From Candidatus Zixiibacteriota bacterium (lineage in GTDB: Bacteria; Zixibacteria; MSB-5A5; GN15; FEB-12), in contig CP070777.1 of assembly GCA_020346225.1 (NCBI GenBank), positions 2,442,547-2,489,475 of the forward strand: a stretch of DNA of 46,929 nucleotides. Reading direction: 5' to 3'. Of the stretch, positions 17,622 through 26,348 are shown one piece after another. The position numbers and the translations under genes were made by a program. A model generated the notes under the pieces. It saw nothing but the letters and a program-made list of their open reading frames with translations, did no database searches and was not told the DNA's origin. The stretch's first letter is position 1; every line of letters starts with the position of its first letter.

Positions 17622-18761
17622 TTAGTCCATATCCGCCGCTTTGAGATTCTCCCTGGAGAATTCCTTTTCGAGCCCGGCGTCTGTAAAGACGCCGTCCTTG
17701 CGAACGAGCTTGCCGTCGAACCGGATCTCGCCGCCGCCGTAGTCGGGTCGTTGAATCTGCACCAGGTCCCAGTGGATCGAGGAGTCATTGCCGTTGGGTG
17801 CCTCATCATAGCACTGGCCCGGCGTGAAATGAAACGACCCGGCGATTTTCTCATCGAAAAGGGTATCCTTCATCGGCTTCAGAATGAACGGGTTCACGCC
17901 GATGGCGAACTCGCCCACGTGCCGCGCGCCCTCGTCGGTGTCGAAAATCTTGTTCAGCCTGGATTCGTCGCCGTCACAGGCGGCATTTACGATCCTGCCG
18001 CTCTTGAATTCGAGGCTGATGTTGTTGTAGACCGTTCCCTGATACAGCGACGGGGTGTTATAGGTGATGGTACCGTTGACCGAGTCGCGTACGGGCGCCG
18101 TGTACACCTCGCCGTCCGGTATGTTGCGCAGGCCGTCGCATTTGACGATGGGAATGCCCTTGATGGAAAATGAAAGGTCCGTTCCCGCCGCTTTTATCTC
18201 GACTTTGTCGGTGGCCTCCATAAGGGCGACCAGCCTGTCCTGGGCTTTCGACATTTTGGCATAGTCGGCGCAGCACACGTCGTAATAGAAGTCCTCGAAA
18301 GCCTCCTGCGAGGTTTCGGCCAGCTGGGCCATGGCGTTGTTCGGGTATCTCAGCACCACCCAGCGGGTGCGCTTGACCCGCTCTTCCAGGTGGACCGGCT
18401 TATAAAAGAGGATGTTGAACCGGTCCATGACGGCGGTGTCGATGTCGGCCAGGTCAAAGGGATTATCGGACCCGCGCAACGATATATAAGCGTCGGCCTT
18501 CTTCATAATGTGCAGGTGGAGGTCCGCCTGGCCGCGAAGCTGATCATCGCCGGCGTTGCGAATCCAGTGCCTCAGCAGGGAATCATCGCTGTAATACCAG
18601 AAAACGACCACGCCCATGCGGGTGGCCAGACGAATCACGTCCTTGCCGAGTTCCAGTGTATCTTTGCCCTTAATTTCCAGGTAGAGGGTCTCACCGGATT
18701 TGACCTTGGTCGAGTATTCGAGCAACTGGCGGGCCAGTATTTCGTTGCGCTTGTCTTTCAT
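17622..18761 (-). CDS. M29 family metallo-aminopeptidase
   Basis: A 379-residue aminopeptidase of family M29 (AmpS / aminopeptidase T type), a dinuclear metal enzyme acting on free N-termini in the cytoplasm. Known metal-binding segments are visible: NIPDGEVYTAP, VGEFAIGVNP, the H and Y of GSFHFTPGQCY, and the H and D of SIHWDLVQ. The ATG has a Shine-Dalgarno (GGAAG) about 5 nt upstream. The gene stands at the head of a minus-strand group with yccF and the rubrerythrin-like gene. Confidence 0.92.
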   Translation of the reverse strand: MKDKRNEILARQLLEYSTKVKSGETLYLEIKGKDTLELGKDVIRLATRMGVVVFWYYSDDSLLRHWIRNAGDDQLRGQADLHLHIMKKADAYISLRGSDNPFDLADIDTAVMDRFNILFYKPVHLEERVKRTRWVVLRYPNNAMAQLAETSQEAFEDFYYDVCCADYAKMSKAQDRLVALMEATDKVEIKAAGTDLSFSIKGIPIVKCDGLRNIPDGEVYTAPVRDSVNGTITYNTPSLYQGTVYNNISLEFKSGRIVNAACDGDESRLNKIFDTDEGARHVGEFAIGVNPFILKPMKDTLFDEKIAGSFHFTPGQCYDEAPNGNDSSIHWDLVQIQRPDYGGGEIRFDGKLVRKDGVFTDAGLEKEFSRENLKAADMD

Positions 18762-18888
18762 CTTGCTTCCTTTCGTGAGTCATGCCTCAGAAAATAATAG
18801 CCAATCCCGGGCCATTAATCAACTGAAACGAGCCTCCCCGGCGCAGGGCGTCCGGCATCCGTGCCGAACTTCGTGGCGGTCAAACTGT

Positions 18889-18894
18889 TATACT
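18889..18894 (+). promoter_or_regulatory. -10 element of the DUF72 gene, apparently leaderless
   Basis: TATACT (18889-18894) with the ATG at 18899, only 4 nt later. The -35 region is poor (GAACTT at 17-bp spacing). No Shine-Dalgarno lies before the ATG. The distance puts the predicted start of transcription inside the start codon. Confidence 0.5.
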
Positions 18895-18898
18895 CAAT

Positions 18899-19657
18899 AT
18901 GGATCGCCGCCACCTCAGAATCGGTACCTCCGGCTTCAGCTACCGGGACTGGCTGGGAAATTTCTATCCGCAATTCTGCCCTCAGGCCGACTTTTTGAAG
19001 TTCTACTCGTCGAAGTTCACAACGGTCGAGATCGATGCCAGCTTTTATCGCATTCCCTCGGTCGAGACCGTCCGGAAGTGGGCCGGCGTCACCCCGGAAG
19101 ACTTCGTTTTCACGGCGAAATTCCCCCGCACCGTGACCCATGAGGGGACTCTGGAAAGCCGCCGGGAAGAGCTGGGGCGGTTTGTCGAAGTGATGAAACA
19201 TCTTGGCGGAAAACTGGGGCCGCTCCTTTTGCAGTTTCCGTACAGTTTCAAACCGGATCGCCTGGATGATCTTACCGCTATCGTCGAATCGCTGCCGCCG
19301 GAAGGCAGGTTTGCCGTCGAAATGCGCAATCGCAAGTGGCTCGAGATCGACAGCCTCATGACTCTTTTGAGTGCTCGGGGCATCGCCCTGTGCCTTGTGG
19401 ATCATCCCTGGATGCCGCGATTCAACATCAAGACCGCGCCATTCATCTATATCAGATTTCTCGGGGACCACCGAAAGATTGAAAACGACTTCACCTATGT
19501 CCGCAGTGACCGCGAGGACGACCTTCACTGGTGGCGCCAGCTGGTGGTGGAATACCTTCGGGACAACGTCAACTGTTACATATACTTCAACAATCACTAC
19601 TCGGGTCATGCTCCCACTACCGCCGCGCGACTGCGGGAACTGGTCAGTGAGCCGTGA
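18899..19657 (+). CDS. DUF72 (YecE-like) protein
   Basis: A 252-residue soluble protein of the DUF72/YecE family, a TIM-barrel-like fold of unknown activity. Family marks are the N-terminal IGTSGFSYRDWLGNFYP, the AEVEIDASFYR-like strand (TTVEIDASFYRIPS), FTAKFPRTVTHEG, LGPLLLQFPYSF, and the C-terminal YIYFNNHYSGHAPTTA. Length is normal. It lies alone between minus-strand genes and has no obvious operon partner. Confidence 0.92.
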   Translation: MDRRHLRIGTSGFSYRDWLGNFYPQFCPQADFLKFYSSKFTTVEIDASFYRIPSVETVRKWAGVTPEDFVFTAKFPRTVTHEGTLESRREELGRFVEVMKHLGGKLGPLLLQFPYSFKPDRLDDLTAIVESLPPEGRFAVEMRNRKWLEIDSLMTLLSARGIALCLVDHPWMPRFNIKTAPFIYIRFLGDHRKIENDFTYVRSDREDDLHWWRQLVVEYLRDNVNCYIYFNNHYSGHAPTTAARLRELVSEP

Positions 19658-19738
19658 TTTCGGGATCTGAGGCAGAGACGGGGTCGGGGCAAAACGCTGC
19701 CGGACGCCCGGGCAGGCGGGTCGCAGCCACCTGACTTT

Positions 19739-20185
19739 CTAGAGCTGCAGGCGCTCGGTGATTACCGTATCGCTGACCACCGAGTCGATTCCCGAATCCA
19801 GGATAGCGGCAACGTAGTACCAGTACTCCCAGTTGGAATTGTCGACGGTATCAACGAAAGATGTTTCGCCCGGCGGTCGGCTGCCCAGGTAATCGTAGAT
19901 CTGGTTTGGTGTTAAGCTGTAGTAGCAGAAAACGTGATAGGCTGTCAGCCTGTCATGTTCGAGGTCGCGCCAAGTCACCGTCACCGTCACAACCGGGAGA
20001 GTATCGGACGCGCTGTCTATGGCGATTTCAGCGGCCAGATCGAGCGGACGGCCTTCCCAGTAATCGGCTCGCGGGTCAAGCGGGTTCAAACGGTCCTTCG
20101 GTTCCCAGCATTGTGAGCCGAGCAGTGAAAACGCGGTCGCCACGACAGCCGAAGCCGTGACCAGTCGTGAAAGAAATTTTTTCAT
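19739..20185 (-). CDS. Exported protein of unknown function, FnIII-like
   Basis: A 148-residue protein with a signal peptide (KKFLSRLVTASAVVATAFSLLG) followed by a cysteine in LLGSQCW. The cysteine context is a poor lipobox, so lipidation is uncertain. The mature part has the strand pattern of a fibronectin type III domain: a TVTVTWRDLEHDRLTAYHVF core and a YWYYVAAI strand near the end. The ATG has a GAGGGA ribosome-binding site at 8 nt. It lies 12 bp after the TPR-like exported protein and is surely in its operon. Function is unknown. Confidence 0.72.
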   Translation of the reverse strand: MKKFLSRLVTASAVVATAFSLLGSQCWEPKDRLNPLDPRADYWEGRPLDLAAEIAIDSASDTLPVVTVTVTWRDLEHDRLTAYHVFCYYSLTPNQIYDYLGSRPPGETSFVDTVDNSNWEYWYYVAAILDSGIDSVVSDTVITERLQL

Positions 20186-20197
20186 AACGTCAGTCCC

Positions 20198-21418
20198 TCA
20201 AAATGAGACCGCCAGTTTAAGTCCCACATAGTCGCTTCCGGCGTCCAGCGCCAGGTTGGCTCGAACCTTCTTGCTTTCGAAATCCTTCAGCAATTCCGAC
20301 TGCGACCTTGGCGCCGTCAGAAACCAGAGACTCTCCAGAACCGCGAAGGACAAAGCGAAACCGCCGAAAATATTGCGCAGCGCGACTCGGTGCTCGTATT
20401 CGTCATAGGCCGCGTGAGTCTCGGCCGGCAAAGCGTCCATGTAAACGTCGAACTGGTCACCGGCCCGCTTGTTCCAGTAAAGCGAGGTCGTCCCCGCAGC
20501 CACAAACCCGACGGCCGATGCAATCTTGAGACCCCTGACCCACGACCTCACGGCCGGATTTCGCCTGAGGTCGCGTTGAAGACGCCGCCATTCGGGGTTT
20601 GCCTCGATTATCTCCAGAGCCATCACGGCCGGCTCCTCGCCGATGACCAGCCTGGTCAGCGGGACTTCAGCATAGTACTTCCGGTCAATATCGAGTCGTT
20701 GGCCATTTACTTCAAGATAACATCCTGTCGCGTCCTGGCGAGCGGCTCCGTGACTGTATACGTCCGTCTTCCGCGGCTGTGCCAGATGAATGGCGACGGC
20801 TGTATCGGCGGTCCCGGTTGCCCAGACGAGAACGAAAGCATTGACCCGACCCGGTATGAGCTTATGCGCCTGTGCATAGGGGGTGTGACGGTTCGACTCC
20901 AGCGTGATCAGCTGCCCGGCCAGAACGTCCTCGAGTCGGTAGCTCAGCCGCAACTCTTCGTTCTGTAGCATTGCTATCGCTTCCGACGTCGCTACGCTTA
21001 CCTCGACCGTGCACAGCAGTTCGCGGCGAGTGCGCTGGTACTTCTCATGAAGCTCTGCACTGAGATCCTCGTCGGCAGGAAATCTCAGTTTCGGCATCAA
21101 CCGGATGGCCTCGCGAAACTCTTCCTTTACCTCACCGGTCCGCCCCAGTCCGTCAAGGCAGACGCCCCGGTATAAATGTGCTTCCGCCAGGCACTGAACA
21201 TCACCGCCGGCCTCATCAATAATCGCCGAAAAGAGTTCAAGAGCCGGTTCCAGCTGACCTTGCCTGAGCAATTGCCGGCCCTGCCCGATCCGGGCGTCGA
21301 CCGCTAAAAGAGACGGTGCCAATATCGCTACGAAGATGAGAGCGAGAAGGCACCATAAGCGGGGTGATTTGCTTTCGATCACACTGTTGACTCCCTGATG
21401 TTTCGGTTTGCCTTTCAC
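20198..21418 (-). CDS. Exported or membrane TPR-like protein of unknown function
   Basis: A 406-residue protein starting at a GTG that has a clear AGGAG 6 nt upstream. A hydrophobic signal or anchor (about residues 22-40) is followed by two TPR-like helix pairs (GRQLLRQGQLEPALELFSAII and the AHLYRGVCLDGLGR region). A beta-rich middle part looks PEGA-like. Two hydrophobic segments lie near residues 300-370, and the tail ends in an alternating GLKLAVSF strand, as in outer-membrane-associated proteins. It heads a two-gene operon with the FnIII-like protein. I cannot name a function; an envelope assembly role is possible but unsupported. Confidence 0.72.
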   Translation of the reverse strand: MKGKPKHQGVNSVIESKSPRLWCLLALIFVAILAPSLLAVDARIGQGRQLLRQGQLEPALELFSAIIDEAGGDVQCLAEAHLYRGVCLDGLGRTGEVKEEFREAIRLMPKLRFPADEDLSAELHEKYQRTRRELLCTVEVSVATSEAIAMLQNEELRLSYRLEDVLAGQLITLESNRHTPYAQAHKLIPGRVNAFVLVWATGTADTAVAIHLAQPRKTDVYSHGAARQDATGCYLEVNGQRLDIDRKYYAEVPLTRLVIGEEPAVMALEIIEANPEWRRLQRDLRRNPAVRSWVRGLKIASAVGFVAAGTTSLYWNKRAGDQFDVYMDALPAETHAAYDEYEHRVALRNIFGGFALSFAVLESLWFLTAPRSQSELLKDFESKKVRANLALDAGSDYVGLKLAVSF

Positions 21419-21574
21419 AAAATGCTCCTGCTAAATCTTATTTTACGGAGAAAATACGGCTTGGTTGCGAAGATTGGGGACTCTTTTTATCCTGCTTGGC
21501 CGAGCATAACCATACCGCTGGAGGCTCATGGTTGGCAACCGATTGCGTCATGCCGGGGCTTTCGGCGCCTGATT

Positions 21575-22576
21575 TTAGCGGCCCTCTGTGATCATCCGCA
21601 GAAAGGCCGCCGATTCTTCAGGGGCCACCGTGTTGATATATATTCCCGAGCCGATTTCAAACCCGGCCGGAATCGAAATCTTGGGAATGATGACCATGTA
21701 CCAGTGAAGATGGCGCGTATCTTCGTCTCCGATCGGCGACGATCTTATGACATAATTGTAATCGGGATCACCCAGACCGTGGCGAAGTTTCCCCAGCACT
21801 TCCCGAAGCACCCACGCCAGTTCGGAAACCTCATCGTCACTGGTCGAAATGAAGCTGGCCATATGACGTTTCGGGTAGATACGGCTCTCGAACGGCGAAC
21901 GCGCCGCAAACGGACAGAAAGCGACAAAATTGTCCGAGTCGACAATAATTCTCTCGCCCTGGCGAATCTCTTCGCTCACCATGTCGCAGTAAACGCACGA
22001 ACCGTGTTCGTCGTAGTGCATGACCGCCTGTTCCAGTGGGTACCTGACGTGCGGCGGGATGATCGGCGTGGCGATTATCTGGGAATGCGGATGCTCCAGC
22101 GAGGTCCCGGCCCGCGGGCCGTGATTGCGGAATATGGTTATCAGGTTGATCTTGTCGTTGTCCCGTATTTTGAAATGACGCTCCCGGTAGGCCCCCAGAA
22201 CGTTCGCCACCTCGTCAACTTCCATTACGCCGATGGTCGTATCGTGCCGCGAATGTTCGATGACCACCTCGGCGATCCCGAACCCCTTGGCGGCCAGAAA
22301 CGACCCCACCCGCGTGCGCGTCGTAGACAGGTCGGCTTTCAGCGCCGCATACTTGTTGGGGACGACCCGCACCTGCCAGTTGCCTGTTTCGGGATAAGTA
22401 TATACCGCCTGCTCGGTTTCGGCCTCGTTGCCGACGCAAAACGGACAGCCTTCCTGGTAAGAGGGGAGCGGCTCCCGCTTCTTCTGTTCGCGGGAGAATT
22501 CGTCGGGCCGCCGGCCGCGGTCGGGAGCGAGTATTACCCACTCCTTGGTGGCCTGGTTCTGTCGAAATTCCGGCAT
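21575..22576 (-). CDS. galT: Galactose-1-phosphate uridylyltransferase
   Basis: A HIT-fold enzyme of the Leloir pathway that exchanges UMP between UDP-glucose and galactose-1-phosphate through a uridylyl-histidine. The 333-residue protein has the zinc cysteines CPFC (44-47), the nucleophile region EHPHSQ (nucleophile H164), and ADLSTTRTRV. The N-terminal MPEFRQNQATKEWVILAPDR fits the family, so the ATG at 22576 is preferred to an ATG 33 bp further upstream. It follows the exported pcm gene in the same direction. Related ADP-sugar or UDP-sugar nucleotidyltransferases cannot be fully excluded. Confidence 0.9.
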   Translation of the reverse strand: MPEFRQNQATKEWVILAPDRGRRPDEFSREQKKREPLPSYQEGCPFCVGNEAETEQAVYTYPETGNWQVRVVPNKYAALKADLSTTRTRVGSFLAAKGFGIAEVVIEHSRHDTTIGVMEVDEVANVLGAYRERHFKIRDNDKINLITIFRNHGPRAGTSLEHPHSQIIATPIIPPHVRYPLEQAVMHYDEHGSCVYCDMVSEEIRQGERIIVDSDNFVAFCPFAARSPFESRIYPKRHMASFISTSDDEVSELAWVLREVLGKLRHGLGDPDYNYVIRSSPIGDEDTRHLHWYMVIIPKISIPAGFEIGSGIYINTVAPEESAAFLRMITEGR

Positions 22577-22630
22577 ATGCCTCTGTTTCCGTCCAGCTAA
22601 GTGATTCATCCTGTCCGGCGCCGTGCCCGC

Positions 22631-23374
22631 TTATCGATCCTCGAGGGCTTTGCCCGTCATCGGTACGAACCGCACCGGGATAACGCTTTCCTTCACAATC
22701 CTGCCGTCTCTTTTGCGAATCAACATCAATTCCTGCCACATTGTGCCCACCGGTATCACCATGCGGCCGCCCTCGGCGAGCTGTTCCTTGAGCGGCTCAG
22801 GCACCCGGGGAGGAGCGCAGGTGACGATAATCCCGTCAAAGGGTGCGTGCTCGGGCCAGCCGGCATAACCGTCTCCACATCTGACGAAAACATTGTCATA
22901 CTCGAGCTCTTTCAGAAGCGCTTCAGCGCGCTCGGCCAGTGGAACCACGATCTCAATCGTGAAAACACTGTCGACCAGCTCGGCGAGGACAGCCGCCTGA
23001 TATCCCGAGCCGGTGCCGATTTCGAGTACCTTGTCTTCGGGCTGAAGGGCCAGCAGTTCCGTCATAAGGGCCACGATATACGGCTGCGAGATTGTCTGGT
23101 CTTCGCCGATGGGCAGGGGGTAGTCGCGATAAGCATGCGGCTTCATCTTGTCGGGAACGAAGCGGTGCCTCTCCACCTTCCTCATGGCAGCCAGTAGGTC
23201 GACGTCAAGCACGCCCCTCGCTTCGATCTGCTGTGCCACCATCGACTCCCGCTGCCGGTGGTAATCCTGCTCGACTTCCGACGAGTCCCGCTCCTGTGCC
23301 CGTGAGCAAAAAGAGAAACATAGTGTCACGGTTATCAGCACCGCTGAGCCGAACTTGCGTGACATTATTTCCAT
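22631..23374 (-). CDS. pcm: Protein-L-isoaspartate O-methyltransferase with signal peptide
   Basis: PIMT methylates isoaspartyl residues with S-adenosylmethionine so that damaged proteins can be repaired. The 247-residue protein has the PIMT marks MVAQQIEARGV, HRFVPD, DQTISQPYIVALM, the SAM loop LEIGTGSGYQAAVLAEL, and GWPEHAPFDGIIVT. The unusual part is the N-terminus: a positively charged start, a hydrophobic stretch (SAVLITVTLCFSF) and CSRAQERD, which reads as a signal peptide. Two ATGs, 23374 and 23365, are possible; AGGAG lies 2 nt or 11 nt before them. galT follows 54 bp downstream. Confidence 0.9.
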   Translation of the reverse strand: MEIMSRKFGSAVLITVTLCFSFCSRAQERDSSEVEQDYHRQRESMVAQQIEARGVLDVDLLAAMRKVERHRFVPDKMKPHAYRDYPLPIGEDQTISQPYIVALMTELLALQPEDKVLEIGTGSGYQAAVLAELVDSVFTIEIVVPLAERAEALLKELEYDNVFVRCGDGYAGWPEHAPFDGIIVTCAPPRVPEPLKEQLAEGGRMVIPVGTMWQELMLIRKRDGRIVKESVIPVRFVPMTGKALEDR

Positions 23375-23426
23375 CTCTCCTTTCCGGAAGGGAAAATTTC
23401 CCCTCGCTATAACCGTCAGTATATTA

Positions 23427-23432
23427 TATAAT
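23427..23432 (+). promoter_or_regulatory. -10 element of the GT-B-like gene
   Basis: A perfect TATAAT in an AT-rich block between the divergent pcm and GT-B-like genes. The -35 region is weak. The ATG at 23457 has GAGG as ribosome-binding site. On the other strand TATACT (23423-23418) could serve pcm, so the block may hold two overlapping divergent promoters. Confidence 0.5.
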
Positions 23433-23456
23433 AGATTTCCTTGAGGACAACCACTA

Positions 23457-24659
23457 ATGATAGAGAAGATACCCAGCCCGATTTCCCTGATTTACACCAA
23501 CATCGGCCGGGGTCATCCCTTTTATCTCGACGGCATCGCCGAGGTGCTGCGCCGCCGGGGGCAGCTCGGTCTGGTTCGGCGGCAGACCGACGTTTTCGAG
23601 TTGTCCCACGGCTTTTCGCTGCTGGCGTGGAAGGCTCTACGCACCCTGTACCGGGTCGGCACCTCGGACGGCCTTGGCCGTAAGTTCTATAACCGGATCC
23701 GCTCCGGCGTCGACTATGACCGTGGCGGGCTGGCGCAGAAGATTATGGGTCGCGGCATCCGTCGAACGCTGGGTGACACCGCTCGCGCCGTGCTCGTGGC
23801 GCATCCAATTCTGGTGGCGATTTTGAAGGACTGCTGTCGGGTGATTTACCAGCATGGTGAGTCGGCGGTTCCGCGAGAGTCGATTGTAAGCGGCGCGGAA
23901 TTCGTCCTGGTTCCAACCGAGCGAGCCGCCTCGTCTTTTATCGGCGGCGGCTATGCGCCCGGATCAGTGATCGTCACCGGGCTGTGCATCGAACCGGCCC
24001 TGGTTCGAAATGCCGAAGAGTGCTTCGAGCGGCGCTTGTCGCGCCTCAACGGGCAGCAGCCTTTGACGGGCGCCTTCTTCAGTTCCGGTGCCGAACCTGC
24101 CTCGCACGTGGAGAAGCTCGCCGCGGCGGCGTGGCAGGCGGTAGCCTCCGGCGGGCGCGCCCTGGTCTTCGCCCGCAGCGGGGGAGACCTGGCCCGCCGT
24201 GCCGCCGCGACCTTCAAACGCACTCTGACAGATTTCGTCACCGCTGACGCCTCGCAAAGAATGCCCGCCGATCTGCCCGCCGCTATCATCGTAACCTTCC
24301 GCTCCCGCCGGGAAGCGAATGCCGCGACCGCCGCCTTCTTTGCGCAATTCGACTACTTCGTCGCGCCGTCTCACGAGCGCAGCAATTGGGCCCTCGGCCT
24401 GGGCCTGCCCATGTTTATAACCGGCCCGTCCTACAGCCCTTTTTCGATTCTCAATCGAGAAATCCTCATCAAGGCCGGGGTGACCAGGGAAATCGAGTCG
24501 CCCGAAACCGCTTCCCGATTCGGTGCCCTTCTGAAGGATCTCCGGCAGCACGGCGCTCTCAGCGATATGTCCCATGCCGGCTGGAAGGTATATGACATAG
24601 ACGGTTTTGAGAAGATTGCCGATTTTTTAGCTAACCATTTTTGCCGAAATGCGTTATAA
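23457..24659 (+). CDS. GT-B fold glycosyltransferase-like protein
   Basis: A 400-residue protein with the look of a GT-B glycosyltransferase near the MurG / MGDG-synthase group. The N-terminal TNIGRGHPFYLDGIAEVLRRR resembles the glycine-rich acceptor-side loop (GxGHxxxxxAL). The C-terminal SNWALGLGLPMFITGPSYSPF followed by NREILIKAGV resembles the donor-side E-A-L-x-x-G-x-P...Q-x-x-N-A segment, though the acidic residue usually seen there is Asn. No membrane helices are visible. The similarity is remote, so the enzyme class is a proposal. The FHA-PP2C gene starts 40 bp later. Confidence 0.6.
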   Translation: MIEKIPSPISLIYTNIGRGHPFYLDGIAEVLRRRGQLGLVRRQTDVFELSHGFSLLAWKALRTLYRVGTSDGLGRKFYNRIRSGVDYDRGGLAQKIMGRGIRRTLGDTARAVLVAHPILVAILKDCCRVIYQHGESAVPRESIVSGAEFVLVPTERAASSFIGGGYAPGSVIVTGLCIEPALVRNAEECFERRLSRLNGQQPLTGAFFSSGAEPASHVEKLAAAAWQAVASGGRALVFARSGGDLARRAAATFKRTLTDFVTADASQRMPADLPAAIIVTFRSRREANAATAAFFAQFDYFVAPSHERSNWALGLGLPMFITGPSYSPFSILNREILIKAGVTREIESPETASRFGALLKDLRQHGALSDMSHAGWKVYDIDGFEKIADFLANHFCRNAL

Positions 24660-24699
24660 TAACACCACGCTATGATATCATAGACTACGCAGGTCTTGT

Positions 24700-26346
24700 A
24701 TGCTCAAACTCGTTGGAACAGATGGAAGTCGTTACTACTCGTGGATGCTCGAGCCCGGCAGGCACACTATCGGACGCGCCCCAACCTGCAGCTTTCCCTT
24801 ATCCGATAGAACTGTTTCGAAAATCCATGCCGAAATCGAGGTTGACCGCGTCGGTCATCGTTGCTCCATCACCGACATGGGCAGTCGCAACGGCACCGTG
24901 GTGAACGGTGAGGCGGTAAAGACGAAAGTTGATATCAATGAGGGGGACGAGATCGTGCTGGGGCAGGTTGCTTTCAAGGTAGCCCTGTGTACGGACACTG
25001 ATCCCAAGGTCACCCGTACCAGGACAACCAGCCGGCTCGCCGAAGTGGACCCGGAGAAATCCGTTTTCCTCTCCATTAACGAAGCTCTCAGGCCCCTGCC
25101 TTCCAAGGTGACCGAACGACCGGAGGTTCTGCCGACACTTTTTGAAATGGCCAAGATTCCGGTGTTGCCGGAACCGCAGGAACAGATGCTGCAGCGGGCC
25201 TTGAAGCTGACCGCGAAGGCCATCCCCGCCGAAAGGCTGGCCGTCCTGTCCGCATCGCCCGGCGGACATGACATCGAAACCATGGCCTCGCTGCTTCCGC
25301 AGGAAAAAGATCTCGGTTCTTTCAGCCTTTCGCGCACGGTCGTGGACGAAATTCTGGCCGAAAAGACATCGATTCTTATTGACCCGCAGGTCGATCCCCG
25401 TTTCGCGCAGCAGCAATCCATTATAATGTCGAACATCGTGTCGGCTATGGCGGTGCCGCTGTTCGACGGCGGTCTGGTGCTCGGCATTCTCTATGTCGAC
25501 ACCACTAACCCGGCTCACCGGTACAACGACGACTACCTGCGCCTGCTGGCTACCTTTGGAAATCTCATAGCCTCGCGGCTTTTGAATTACGAGCTTATCA
25601 GGGAGCGTCAGGAAAAGCAGGTGCTTGATGCCGAGCTGAGGCGCGCCTCGATGATCCAGCGCAATCTGCTTACCCGGCAGGTTCCGCGTTTGGAGGGTTA
25701 CAGCCTCCATGCCTATCAGGAGCAATGCCGGCTGGTTGGCGGTGACCTGTATGACCTGGCCACACTCCCCGACGGCCGTCTGGCCTTCGTGATCGCCGAT
25801 GTCAGCGGCAAGGGTATGGGCGGCGCTCTGCTTATGTCCAATATTCTCGCCTCGTTCAGAATTCTCTACGGCGACCCCGGTTTCACCCTCGAACGCGTCA
25901 TAAGGCAGGTTTCCAAACAGCTCTTCCGCTACAGCGCTCCGGAGGATTTCGCCACCGTCTTCGCGGGTGTCCTCGATGCTGCCACCCACCGCCTGTCTTT
26001 TGTCAACGCCGGTCATAATCCGGCCCTGTTGGTGCGCCGGGACGGCCGGGTGCAATGCCTGGAGGCATCGGGCATAATGATCGGTGCTTTCGACGCCGCC
26101 GACTGGATGGAAGAATCGGTTCAGATGGACCCCGGCGACACGCTCCTTGTTTTCACCGATGGCGTCGTCGAGGCCGATAAGGACGACTGCCATTATGGCG
26201 ACGAGAGACTGCAGAAACTGGTATGCGAGAATCGTTGCCGGTCGCCCGAGGATCTCATCAATTGTGTGATTCAGGACGTGGTTGAATTTGTTGATAATTC
26301 GACGACATCGGACGATATTACCATGCTGGCCATAAGGAGGGAGTGA
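24700..26346 (+). CDS. FHA-GAF-PP2C (SpoIIE-type) protein phosphatase
   Basis: A 548-residue cytoplasmic signalling protein. Residues 22-92 are an FHA domain with GRAPTCSFPLSDRTVSKIHA and DMGSRNGTVVNG, which binds phosphothreonine. Residues about 140-298 resemble a GAF domain (AVPLFDGGLVLGILYVD). A short coiled region (299-325) leads to a PP2C/SpoIIE phosphatase (333-545) with metal-binding motifs VGGDLYD (346-352), DVSGKGMGG (367-375), NAGHN (436-440), TDGVVEA (486-492) and the final DDIT (538-541). The kinase gene starts 2 bp after the stop, behind a strong AGGAGG inside this gene's end. Phosphatase and kinase probably act on one another or on shared targets. Confidence 0.93.
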   Translation: MLKLVGTDGSRYYSWMLEPGRHTIGRAPTCSFPLSDRTVSKIHAEIEVDRVGHRCSITDMGSRNGTVVNGEAVKTKVDINEGDEIVLGQVAFKVALCTDTDPKVTRTRTTSRLAEVDPEKSVFLSINEALRPLPSKVTERPEVLPTLFEMAKIPVLPEPQEQMLQRALKLTAKAIPAERLAVLSASPGGHDIETMASLLPQEKDLGSFSLSRTVVDEILAEKTSILIDPQVDPRFAQQQSIIMSNIVSAMAVPLFDGGLVLGILYVDTTNPAHRYNDDYLRLLATFGNLIASRLLNYELIRERQEKQVLDAELRRASMIQRNLLTRQVPRLEGYSLHAYQEQCRLVGGDLYDLATLPDGRLAFVIADVSGKGMGGALLMSNILASFRILYGDPGFTLERVIRQVSKQLFRYSAPEDFATVFAGVLDAATHRLSFVNAGHNPALLVRRDGRVQCLEASGIMIGAFDAADWMEESVQMDPGDTLLVFTDGVVEADKDDCHYGDERLQKLVCENRCRSPEDLINCVIQDVVEFVDNSTTSDDITMLAIRRE

Positions 26347-26348
26347 CG

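Noticed and set aside
21398-22600. A 400-codon plus-strand frame opposite galT
   Set aside because: galT has its catalytic HPHSQ and zinc motifs on the other strand; this frame has nothing recognisable.
24799-26193. A 464-codon minus-strand frame opposite the FHA-GAF-PP2C gene
   Set aside because: It is a mirror of a gene with complete FHA and PP2C motifs; the mirror has none.
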